A stretch of DNA of 30,563 nucleotides. Origin: Eikenella sp963548155. GTDB taxonomy: Bacteria; Pseudomonadota; Gammaproteobacteria; Burkholderiales; Neisseriaceae. Every line of letters begins with the position of its first letter. The first letter of the stretch is position 1. Below, one piece after another: positions 1 through 5,900 of this stretch. The DNA lies in assembly GCA_963548155.1 (NCBI GenBank), contig CAUUTP010000014.1:1-30563 (forward strand), read 5' to 3'. The position numbers and the translations under genes were made by a program. The notes below the pieces were generated by a model that saw only the letters and a list, made by a program, of their open reading frames with translations, was not told where the DNA came from and did no database searches.

Positions 1-573
1 AGTATTATTGGAAAACTCGGTTTTCACTTCCACGCCCCAGCTTTTGCCTTCGGGGATGATGTCGGCAGGCTCGATGGTGCGGATGGACACCGCGCCGCCC
101 ACGCCGGACTTCACGCCGCGCGTCATGGCCGGGCCTTTTTCCACCGTAATACTGCGGAACAGGGCGGGATCGACATAATTGCGGTCGGCGATGCCGTAGT
201 TGTTCATCCACACGTCCACGGTTTGCTCCGTGCCGTCGATGGTAACGGGGATGCGGCCTTTGCCGCTGATGCCGCGGATATTGGGCGTAATCGCACTGCC
301 GGCGTTGCGGGTGTTCATGTTGTACACGCCGTTTAAGCCTTTGAACACGTCGCCGGCGGCATCCGTGCGGTAGCGTTCGAGGTATTCGCGGCCGGCGTAG
401 ACGCTGGAAACGTTTTTGCGGTACACGTCGTCTGCACCACGCTGGTCGCGGCTGCGGGCTTTGATTTCGATGGTTTCGAGCTCGGCAGAAGTATCGGCGG
501 CGGCCTGCATGTGGGCAAAGGCGGCGGCCAGCAGCAACACCAATGCGCTGGGGCGAAAGACTTGCGGCTTCAT
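1..573 (-). CDS. TonB-dependent outer-membrane receptor, N-terminal part (runs off the window)
   Basis: The reading frame starts at ATG 573-571 and stays open to base 1, giving 191 residues. A signal peptide (MKPQVFRPSALVLLLAAAFA, then HMQAAA) is followed by a TonB-box-like stretch (ETIEIKA) and a plug domain: DVFKGLNGVYNMN, NIRGISGKGRIPVTIDG, then SITVEKGPAMTRGVKSGVGG, which is the usual plug ending. Such receptors import iron complexes, haem, zinc or other scarce ligands across the outer membrane using TonB-ExbBD energy. The beta-barrel lies outside the window, so the ligand cannot be assigned. A Fur-like box over its promoter points to iron or haem uptake. An antisense-looking 199-residue frame starting at 604 on the same strand is a shadow in another frame. 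Family call is secure, substrate is open. Confidence 0.88.
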   Translation of the reverse strand, partial: MKPQVFRPSALVLLLAAAFAHMQAAADTSAELETIEIKARSRDQRGADDVYRKNVSSVYAGREYLERYRTDAAGDVFKGLNGVYNMNTRNAGSAITPNIRGISGKGRIPVTIDGTEQTVDVWMNNYGIADRNYVDPALFRSITVEKGPAMTRGVKSGVGGAVSIRTIEPADIIPEGKSWGVEVKTEFSNNT

Positions 574-676
574 TTGTTAGTATCCTGTAAATATTAGTAA
601 TCAAAATAGAAGATGAATAATGTTTATTCCTTATTTTTTTACAGCTATAATGAGAACAAACGTTAAGAACATTCTT

Positions 677-705
677 ATATTATTTAATTTGAGAATTATT
701 TTCAA
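677..705 (-). promoter_or_regulatory. Promoter of the TonB receptor gene with overlapping Fur-like box
   Basis: On the minus strand a -35 TTGAAA (705-700), a 17-base spacer and a -10 TAATAT (682-677) precede the receptor gene with a leader of about 100 bases. The 15-mer TGAGAATTATTTTCA at 690-704 matches the 7-1-7 Fur consensus (TGATAATNATTATCA) at 12 of 14 defined positions and covers the -35 and part of the spacer. Bound Fur would block RNA polymerase, so repression in high iron is inferred. Confidence 0.65.
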
Positions 706-819
706 TAGTAAAAAGGTATTAGTTCAGAGATGGGACGTGGAGGAACAACGAATCAATAGTTGTATACGGTTTGGAGAAACCAGAAGTTGGGCGAAGAACG
801 TGCCTTATCGGCTACGATT

Positions 820-848
820 TTGAAAAACACAGCAGTTTTCTTTACAAT
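820..848 (+). promoter_or_regulatory. Sigma-70-type promoter of the 905-1564 lipoprotein
   Basis: TTGAAA at 820-825, a 17-base spacer and TACAAT at 843-848 form a near-consensus promoter. Transcription would start near 855, leaving a leader of about 50 bases with a GAAGGA ribosome-binding site at 891-896. Confidence 0.6.
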
Positions 849-904
849 ACCGCCCAGCAGCAATGCTGCCTTATTCAACCAATATTGAAAGAAGGAATGA
901 CTTT

Positions 905-1564
905 ATGAAATCTAAACAAGCACTTTGGTTGTTGTGTGTATCTGCCGTACTCGGCCTTTCCGCTTGCGGCGGCAAAGGTGGTGAAGAACAGGCTCCGGCG
1001 CCGCAGCAACAAGCTTCGCAAAGCCAGGAAGCCAGCCAGCAGGCTGAAAGCAGCAGCCAACAGGAAGCCGCTTCTATGGATAACTTCCTGAGCAACGCCC
1101 AAGCTTTGCAGGCGGCAGAAGATTCCCTCAAAGCCTTGCCGCAGTTCTCCGGTAAGGAATTGAATGTATTCCAAGACGTTCAATTCTATGGCAGCAGCCG
1201 CCCGCGCATTGAAATCGACATCCAAGACCCTGAAAAACCGGACAATATCGACCACTACACCTATGAAGACGGCAAGTGGAGCGAACCGCAACCGGTACAA
1301 ATTTCCGGCGGCGGCGACATGAAAGACAACGTGACCCCGCTGAACGACATCAAGTTTGCCACCGTGGCCACCATCGCCAAAACTTGGAGCGAGAAAGCCA
1401 AGGAAGTGGAAGCCACTGAAACCGAGCTGGATTTCGCCAGCTTTCAATTGTGGGTACCGGACCAAACCCGCCGCTGGATTACTTCCACCATTGAAACTCC
1501 GCGCGCCAAATACTCTGCTGATTTCAATGTAGACGGCACTTTGAAAGACTTCAAAAAGCAGTAA
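905..1564 (+). CDS. Hypothetical lipoprotein with Gln/Ser-rich linker
   Basis: The product has 219 residues. The start at 905 is preferred over an in-frame ATG at 863 because a GAAGGA ribosome-binding site sits 8 bases upstream and the protein then opens with a classic lipoprotein signal, MKSKQALWLLCVSAVLGLSAC, lipidated at Cys21. Residues 22-58 are low complexity (Gln, Ser, Glu, Ala), acting as a tether from the membrane. The remaining part, about 160 residues, is an acidic folded domain with FQDVQFYGSSRPRIEIDIQDP and a YTYEDGKW segment. I recognise no enzyme motif. It is monocistronic, with its own promoter and a DUS hairpin terminator right after the stop. Function unknown; an envelope location is a firm prediction from the lipobox. 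Confidence 0.85.
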   Translation: MKSKQALWLLCVSAVLGLSACGGKGGEEQAPAPQQQASQSQEASQQAESSSQQEAASMDNFLSNAQALQAAEDSLKALPQFSGKELNVFQDVQFYGSSRPRIEIDIQDPEKPDNIDHYTYEDGKWSEPQPVQISGGGDMKDNVTPLNDIKFATVATIAKTWSEKAKEVEATETELDFASFQLWVPDQTRRWITSTIETPRAKYSADFNVDGTLKDFKKQ

Positions 1565-1590
1565 TACAAAGAATAGCTTAGAGAGTAAGC

Positions 1591-1623
1591 AAAGGCTACC
1601 TGAAGGTTTCGGGTAGCCTTTTT
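1591..1623 (+). terminator. DUS-based hairpin terminator after the lipoprotein gene
   Basis: A perfect DUS (AGGCTACCTGAA, 1593-1604) is followed within 6 bases by an inverted copy with one mismatch (TTCGGGTAGCCT), ending in a T run. This gives an 8-9 bp stem followed by TTTTT, a typical Rho-independent terminator. Confidence 0.7.
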
Positions 1624-1660
1624 CTTGGATGGGTAAAACCAGAGACCACCATATGCAGCC

Positions 1661-1712
1661 AAAGGCTACCTGAAAAATATGTGCTGCATCCGCTATATTT
1701 TCAGGTAGCCTT
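1661..1712. terminator. Inverted DUS pair between convergent genes
   Basis: Perfect DUS copies at 1663-1674 and 1700-1711 face each other; the arms extend to about 19 bases (AAGGCTACCTGAAAAATAT and its complement). It lies just past the stop of the minus-strand AraC-type gene and probably terminates it. Termination from both sides is possible. Confidence 0.65.
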
Positions 1713-1732
1713 CATCCATTAAAACACTCTGC

Positions 1733-2641
1733 TCAAGCCACGGCCTTTTCCGCCTCTTCCAGCTGTTGCACTCGGTATTGCTTCGGCGTTTGCCCGAAAT
1801 ACTGCTTAAACGCGCGGTTGAAATGCGATTCGGACACAAAGCCGTTTTCCAGCGCAATACGCAAAATCGTATCCGCACTTGCCGCCAGCTGCACCGCCGC
1901 CTGTTGCAGGCGGATCGACAGCACAAAGCGGTGCGGGCTCTCCCCGATTACCGATTTAAACAAGCGCATCAGCTGTGCCCGCGAGAGTTTGGCCATTTCC
2001 GCCATCCGCGCAATCGACCAATCCTCCTGCGGCGCGAGCAACACCGCCTGCAACAGCCCGCTGAGGCGCGGGTCTTCCAGCTGCGACAAAAAAGAAGGAT
2101 CGCTACTCTGCTGCCGGTAGCGCCGCAGCACCGCCACCAGCATCACCTGCGAAAGCGCATTCACCACCGTGCCGCTGCCGTAGCGCAGCCTTTCTGCTTC
2201 ATCCAGCATCATCGATGCCGTTTGCCGCATTTCCGGCAGCGGCAGCAGCAGGCATTCCGGCATCCCCAGCCACAGCGCCGCATGGCGCGTGTAGCGGTAT
2301 TGCCCGCACAATAATTGCAAGCGGTTGCCGCCGCAGTCTTTCACTGCCAGCACGCCATTTTCGTGAAGCTGCGGCTTGCCAGCCGGTTGCGCCAAGCCCT
2401 CCAAACTGTCGGCAATGCTGTGCGCCGTATCGTAGGGCAGCAGCACCGCATCGCCCGTGCTCAACGCCACTGCCTGCCCGTTGCCAACCTGCAGCCAGCC
2501 GCTGCCCGACACCACCCAATGCAGCCGCGCCGTTTCCGGCTCGGTTTTGTGTTCCAAATGAAACCCGCCACCCAGCCGGCAGCATACATCAATCCGACCA
2601 CGCAGCCGCGCCAGATAAATTAATTTGTCTAACACATCCAT
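1733..2641 (-). CDS. AraC-family transcriptional regulator, MtrA-like
   Basis: This 302-residue protein has an N-terminal cupin-type sensor half (about 1-190) and a C-terminal AraC DNA-binding domain with two helix-turn-helix motifs: WSIARMAEMAKLSRAQLMRLFKS, then ILRIALENGFVSESHFNRAFKQ and the closing FGQTPKQYR. Length, the opening MDVLDKLIYLARLRG and the LGG that follows resemble neisserial MtrA, the AraC-type activator of the mtrCDE efflux operon, from memory rather than by alignment. It is divergent from an AhpD-like gene, the usual arrangement when such a regulator controls its neighbour. An AAGGAG ribosome-binding site (2654-2649) lies 7 bases before the start. Whether it senses hydrophobic compounds like MtrA or serves the local redox genes cannot be told from sequence. 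Confidence 0.88.
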   Translation of the reverse strand: MDVLDKLIYLARLRGRIDVCCRLGGGFHLEHKTEPETARLHWVVSGSGWLQVGNGQAVALSTGDAVLLPYDTAHSIADSLEGLAQPAGKPQLHENGVLAVKDCGGNRLQLLCGQYRYTRHAALWLGMPECLLLPLPEMRQTASMMLDEAERLRYGSGTVVNALSQVMLVAVLRRYRQQSSDPSFLSQLEDPRLSGLLQAVLLAPQEDWSIARMAEMAKLSRAQLMRLFKSVIGESPHRFVLSIRLQQAAVQLAASADTILRIALENGFVSESHFNRAFKQYFGQTPKQYRVQQLEEAEKAVA

Positions 2642-2901
2642 TTCTCTTCTCCTTATTGGTCGGTGGCGGGAATATATCGCTAAAACGCTTTACTTTATGC
2701 AGTGTTGGCTCTCTTTGCCATGCTGCTTGTATTGCCGCTGAGCAGGAAAAATAATTGTTTCAGCTATAGCGCGCAGTCAAAAGAATGAGACGATCAGTCA
2801 ATCCCTGCACTAAAACTTATGCCATCATACGCCCCATCAAACGGTTTCGGCAAAAGCCGTCCGTTCAAATTTTATTTCAGTTTATTTGTTAGGAGAACAC
2901 C

Positions 2902-3243
2902 ATGTTTTTAGATTGGAAAAAACACGCCGCCCACGTTAAACAATCATTTGCCAAGCTCGGCAAAAACCACCCCAAAATGCTGGCCGGCTACGCCGCCCTC
3001 GAAAGCGCAGCCGCAGCCGAAGCGCTGGATGCCAAAACCCGCGAACTTATCGCCCTGGCCGTAGCCGTTACCACCCGCTGTGAAAGCTGCATTTCCGTGC
3101 ATGCCCAAGCCGCTGTGAAAGCCGGTGCCACCGAGAGCGAAGTGGCCGGTGCACTCGCCACTGCCATCTCCCTCAACGCCGGCGCCGCCTACACCTACTC
3201 TCTGCGTGCTCTCGAAGCCGTGGAAGATGCCCGCGAAGCCTAA
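2902..3243 (+). CDS. AhpD-like carboxymuconolactone decarboxylase-family protein
   Basis: The 113-residue product is all-helical in character and carries the AhpD core motif CxxCxxxH as CESCISVH (about residues 57-64), preceded by TRELIALAVAVTTR and followed by AQAAVKAGATESEVAGAL, the standard signature of the carboxymuconolactone decarboxylase/AhpD fold. The two cysteines can cycle between thiol and disulfide, and relatives act as peroxidases or as disulfide carriers. True decarboxylase activity is unlikely, as the gene is not in an aromatic-degradation cluster. AGGAGA lies 7-12 bases before the ATG. It is divergent from an AraC-type regulator and followed by a secreted rhodanese, suggesting a stress or thiol-redox role; that role is inference. 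It is full length for the small single-domain members. Confidence 0.88.
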   Translation: MFLDWKKHAAHVKQSFAKLGKNHPKMLAGYAALESAAAAEALDAKTRELIALAVAVTTRCESCISVHAQAAVKAGATESEVAGALATAISLNAGAAYTYSLRALEAVEDAREA

Positions 3244-3248
3244 ACCGA

Positions 3249-3287
3249 TTTTCAGGTAGCCTTTAATGAATAAAAGGCTACCTGAAA
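3249..3287. terminator. Inverted DUS pair between AhpD-like and rhodanese genes
   Basis: TTCAGGTAGCCT (3251-3262) and AGGCTACCTGAA (3275-3286) form a 15-base stem with a short loop, followed by TTTTCC. It probably ends the AhpD-like transcript at least in part and separates it from the rhodanese gene. Confidence 0.6.
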
Positions 3288-3319
3288 TTTTCCTTTCCAT
3301 CATCAAGAGAAAGATCCCC

Positions 3320-3706
3320 ATGAAGAAAACCCTCTCTCTAGCCGCTATCGCCCTTTTGGCCGTATTTCCCTTAGCTGTCTCAGCTCACGGCCAGCACAGC
3401 CGCAAGCCTGCCCAGCAGCAAAGCCAGCCGCGCCAGGCCCCCGCCCGCCAAGAAGCTGTGTGGATCGACGTGCGCACGCCCGAAGAATATGCCGCAGGCC
3501 ATCTGGAAAACGCCAAAAATATTCCGCACGACCAAATCGGCCAACAGATTGCCACCCACGTTCCCAATAAAAACACTCCCATCAACCTCTACTGCCGCAG
3601 CGGCCGCCGTGCCGAAACCGCCAAACAAGTGCTGGAAAGCATGGGCTACACCAACGTGCAAAACCGTGGCGGCTACGAACAGCTCAAACAATCTGGCATG
3701 AGATGA
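3320..3706 (+). CDS. Secreted single-domain rhodanese-like protein
   Basis: The 128-residue protein starts at ATG 3320, where a cleavable signal peptide begins (MKKTLSLAAIALLAVFPLAVSA, cut before HGQHS) after a purine-rich AAGAGAAAGA. The longer frame from 3266 would start inside the DUS hairpin and is rejected. After a Gln/Pro-rich spacer (about 23-45) comes one rhodanese domain: VWIDVRTPEEYAAGHLENAKNIPH, then the active-site loop YCRSGRRAE with the catalytic Cys, and MGYTNVQNRGGYEQL at the end. It resembles periplasmic PspE/GlpE-type sulfurtransferases, which move sulfane sulfur or reduce persulfides. A periplasmic location is predicted. Downstream, a DUS hairpin separates it from convergent nadD. 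Confidence 0.88.
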   Translation: MKKTLSLAAIALLAVFPLAVSAHGQHSRKPAQQQSQPRQAPARQEAVWIDVRTPEEYAAGHLENAKNIPHDQIGQQIATHVPNKNTPINLYCRSGRRAETAKQVLESMGYTNVQNRGGYEQLKQSGMR

Positions 3707-3753
3707 TGGTTGTGGTTTGACCGCATCACACCCACTACCGAAACTACTGCCCC

Positions 3754-3791
3754 AAAGGCTACCTGAAACTTAAAAAGTTCAGGTAGCCTTT
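3754..3791. terminator. Bidirectional DUS hairpin between rhodanese and nadD
   Basis: Perfect DUS copies at 3756-3767 and 3778-3789 with extra AAA/TTT at the ends form a stem of about 15 bp with a 9-base loop. The two flanking genes converge, so it can serve both. A third, unpaired DUS lies at 3803-3814, directly after the nadD stop. Confidence 0.65.
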
Positions 3792-3815
3792 GCTTTTGCA
3801 AGAGGCTACCTGAAG

Positions 3816-4430
3816 TTATGCACCGGCGCGGCAATATAATTGGTGTTGCCGGATGTAGCCGAGCACGGCGGGGGGGATGTCGGGGCTGGTGTGTCCGGTG
3901 GCGAGCTGTTGGCGGATTTGGCTGGAGCTGATGGGCAGCGGCTCGGATCGCAGGATGTGCAGACGGCCTTGGGGTAGGGCTTCGGCCAGCCAACTTTGGA
4001 GTGGGGCGGGAGCTTGGGCGAGGCTGCTGCCGGGGCGGGGGGCGGCGGCGATGCGGCATTGTCGCACGAGGTTTTGCCAGCGGTGCCAGGTGTGCAGTTG
4101 CAACAGGCTGTCCATGCCGATGAGCAGCCAGAGCTCGGCGGCGGGGAAGTGTTGGCGGAAGATTTGCACGGTGTCGTGGGTGTAGGTGGCGCCTTGGCGG
4201 ACGATGTCGCAGTCGCTCACTGCAAGGCTGGAGTCTGCTTGGGCGGCGATTTCGGCCATGGCGAGGCGGTGGTGGGCGGCGGTGCGGGGGGTGGTTTTGT
4301 GGTAGGGGTCGCCGGCGGGCAGGAGAATGACGCTTTCTAAATCCAGCTCGTCGGTAAAGCGGCGGGCGATGTGCAGGTGGCCGTTGTGGATGGGGTCGAA
4401 GGTGCCGCCAAAGAGGCCGATGCGGGGCAT
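3816..4430 (-). CDS. nadD: Nicotinate-nucleotide adenylyltransferase
   Basis: NadD joins ATP and nicotinate mononucleotide to make deamido-NAD, a step of NAD synthesis in the cytoplasm. The 204-residue protein is the normal size. Residues 5-19 hold the nucleotidyltransferase signature (GLFGGTFDPIHNGHL) with the HxGH motif; ILLPAGDPYHKTTP carries the loop that binds the mononucleotide; LWLLIGMDSL is the conserved central strand; and ISSSQIRQQLATG is the C-terminal (S/T)xxxxR/ISST-type motif. It stands alone: rhodanese converges from one side and ruvA lies upstream on the same strand beyond a DUS pair. The often-neighbouring rsfS is not in the next gene position here. Very secure. Confidence 0.96.
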   Translation of the reverse strand: MPRIGLFGGTFDPIHNGHLHIARRFTDELDLESVILLPAGDPYHKTTPRTAAHHRLAMAEIAAQADSSLAVSDCDIVRQGATYTHDTVQIFRQHFPAAELWLLIGMDSLLQLHTWHRWQNLVRQCRIAAAPRPGSSLAQAPAPLQSWLAEALPQGRLHILRSEPLPISSSQIRQQLATGHTSPDIPPAVLGYIRQHQLYCRAGA

Positions 4431-4452
4431 GGTGGGGTTCCTTTGCTGGGGC

Positions 4453-4620
4453 TTTCAGGTAGCCTTTGGGTGGGTATGGCAATAAGTTAAACTTTTGCTA
4501 CGGCGTTGGCTCACTTGCTGCATGTGTGCATTGTTTGTGGCTTGCCGCTTTGTATTGACTGTGTTGGTTGGCTATTAAGAGGCTACCTGAAAATGGTTGG
4601 TTCAGTTTCAGGTAGCCTTT
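4453..4620. repeat. Three DUS copies upstream of nadD, two forming a hairpin
   Basis: One DUS lies at 4454-4465 just before nadD, and an inverted pair at 4580-4591 and 4607-4618 (loop about 15 bases) sits directly after the ruvA stop. The pair probably terminates ruvA, leaving nadD to be transcribed from a promoter within 4466-4579, which I could not pinpoint. Confidence 0.6.
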
Positions 4621-4626
4621 ATCTGT

Positions 4627-5208
4627 TTATTTCAGCAGGTTTTTCAAGGCTAGGCGCACGCCTTCGCCCACTTCGGTATCGGCTGGGATGCCTTTGGCGG
4701 CGGCGCGGGCTTCTTTTTCGTTGTAGCCGAGGGCGAGCAGGGTGCTGACGATGTCTTCGCTGCTGTCGTCTGCTTGGGCGGCGAGCTGGGCTTGGACACC
4801 GCTAGAGGTAGTGAGTTTCCCGCGCAGTTCGAGCACCATGCGTTCGGCGGTTTTCTTGCCGATGCCGGGGGCGGAAGAGAGGCGTTTAATGTCTTCGGCG
4901 GCAATGGCGGCGGCGAGTTCGTCGGCATTCATGGCAGAAAGAATGCCGAGCGCGGTTTTGGCGCCGATACCGCTCACTTTAATGAGCTGGCGGAAGGTGT
5001 TGCGTTCGCTGTGGCTGCCGAAGCCGAACAGGAGGTGGGCGTCTTCGCGCACGATAAGCTGGGTGTAGAGCGAGACGGTTTCGCCCACGGGGGGCAGGGT
5101 GTAGAAGGTTTGCATGGAAACGTCGGCTTCGTAGGCGACGCCGTTTACGTCGATTACAACTTGTGGGGGGATGGCTTCGATGAGTTTGCCGGTGAGCTTG
5201 CTGATCAT
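4627..5208 (-). CDS. ruvA: Holliday junction branch migration protein RuvA
   Basis: RuvA binds four-way DNA junctions as a tetramer and loads the RuvB motor during recombination repair. The 193-residue protein shows the N-terminal OB-fold (MISKLTGKLIEAIPPQVVIDVNGVAYE), the helix-hairpin-helix segments (FRQLIKVSGIGAKTALGIL and IKRLSSAPGIGKKTAERMVLEL), a Gln/Ala/Ser linker, and the C-terminal RuvB-contact helix domain (DIVSTLLALGYNEKEARAAAKG). ruvB and ruvC are not adjacent. A DUS lies at 5215-5226, between the start codon and its promoter, so it is transcribed in the leader. Size is normal and the assignment is certain. Confidence 0.97.
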   Translation of the reverse strand: MISKLTGKLIEAIPPQVVIDVNGVAYEADVSMQTFYTLPPVGETVSLYTQLIVREDAHLLFGFGSHSERNTFRQLIKVSGIGAKTALGILSAMNADELAAAIAAEDIKRLSSAPGIGKKTAERMVLELRGKLTTSSGVQAQLAAQADDSSEDIVSTLLALGYNEKEARAAAKGIPADTEVGEGVRLALKNLLK

Positions 5209-5242
5209 GGGATGAGGCTACCTGAAAAATGGGAAGAGGGGC

Positions 5243-5273
5243 ATTATATCGGTTTATTCAAACGGGTTATAAT
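5243..5273. promoter_or_regulatory. Divergent -10 elements for ruvA and the 5314 lipoprotein
   Basis: TATAAT occurs on the minus strand at 5248-5243 (towards ruvA) and on the plus strand at 5268-5273 (towards the lipoprotein), only about 20 bases apart. Neither has a good -35, so the assignment rests on the perfect -10 hexamers and position. Transcription in one direction may hinder the other. Confidence 0.45.
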
Positions 5274-5313
5274 TCGGGCATTGATTTTGATTGGGTTTAA
5301 GGGGGGAATTGTC

Positions 5314-5787
5314 ATGAAAAAACGGAATTTTGCGGCCGGCGCCTGCATTTTGCTGTTGGCCGGCTGCTCGGGCAGCAATGTGCTGCTGGGCTTGGGTTTT
5401 GCCGGCCGCCATCTGGGCTTGGGCACGGGCTTGAGCATTCCGGTGGGCAGCCGGAATAATGGCAGCAATGTGCAGGATTTGGGCGGTTTGCGCATTATTG
5501 AGGAGCAGGTGGTCACGTATTTCGATGCGCAGGGTAAGGCGGTGCCAAACGAAGTGAAGGGCGGCTACTACCGCCAGCTGTTGAGACGCCAAGGCAGGAG
5601 TTATTTGGTGCAGGATTTTTACGAGAGCGGGCAGAAGCGCAGCGACGCCATGCTGCTCACCCGCGAGAGCCTGTATGATTTCCGCGCCCATCCGCAAAAC
5701 GGGGTGCTCACCACTTATGCCATCAACGGCAATATTCTGTATCAGCAGAATTTTAGAGACGGTAAGATGGTGTCGGCTTCGTATTAA
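5314..5787 (+). CDS. Small lipoprotein with MORN/YwqK-like repeats, function unknown
   Basis: The 157-residue product begins with a lipoprotein signal MKKRNFAAGACILLLAGC (Cys18). A much longer open frame extends back to 4774, but that part is antisense to ruvA; the start at 5314 has an AGGGGGG ribosome-binding site 7 bases ahead. After a Gly-rich stretch (about 19-50) the domain shows repeated short beta units of the kind VTYFDAQGKAVPNEVKGGYY, YLVQDFYESGQKRSD and TYAINGNILYQQNFRDGKMV, in the style of MORN or YwqK-type repeats. Such repeats are structural and give no reaction. It sits between ruvA (divergent) and glmS (same strand, 113 bases downstream). Function unknown; envelope anchoring is predicted. 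Confidence 0.82.
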   Translation: MKKRNFAAGACILLLAGCSGSNVLLGLGFAGRHLGLGTGLSIPVGSRNNGSNVQDLGGLRIIEEQVVTYFDAQGKAVPNEVKGGYYRQLLRRQGRSYLVQDFYESGQKRSDAMLLTRESLYDFRAHPQNGVLTTYAINGNILYQQNFRDGKMVSASY

Positions 5788-5833
5788 AACAGGTAATATT
5801 GGCGAACCGGGCTGCCTGAATGGCGGCCTGGTT

Positions 5834-5842
5834 TGCTATAAT
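5834..5842 (+). promoter_or_regulatory. Extended -10 promoter of glmS
   Basis: TGCTATAAT at 5834-5842 is an extended -10 element (TGnTATAAT), which explains the lack of a good -35. Just upstream, GGGCTGCCTGAA at 5809-5820 is one base from another neisserial DUS dialect (AGGCTGCCTGAA). An AGAAGGA ribosome-binding site lies at 5887-5893. Confidence 0.55.
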
Positions 5843-5900
5843 CTGCCCGATTTTTTGCCGCTGCGGCGGCTGGCAACCCAACAGATAGAAGGACTTTGCA

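Larger units (their letters stand above)
574..904. other. AT-rich divergent intergenic region, no convincing gene
   Basis: This 331-base stretch separates the minus-strand TonB receptor from the plus-strand lipoprotein. It holds both promoters and the Fur-like box, plus the palindrome GAATAATGTTTATTC at 615-629 in the receptor leader. A 67-residue frame at 620-823 has no ribosome-binding site or family signature and runs into the -35 of the lipoprotein promoter, so it is not called as a gene. No DUS occurs here. Confidence 0.6.

Noticed and set aside
620..823. 67-residue open frame upstream of the lipoprotein gene
   Set aside because: It lacks a ribosome-binding site and family signature, and its end overlaps the -35 of the lipoprotein promoter and part of it covers the Fur-box region.
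4774..5313. Long in-frame N-terminal extension of the lipoprotein at 5314
   Set aside because: It is antisense to ruvA and Gly-rich in the manner of GC-rich shadow frames; a lipoprotein signal and ribosome-binding site clearly place the start at 5314.
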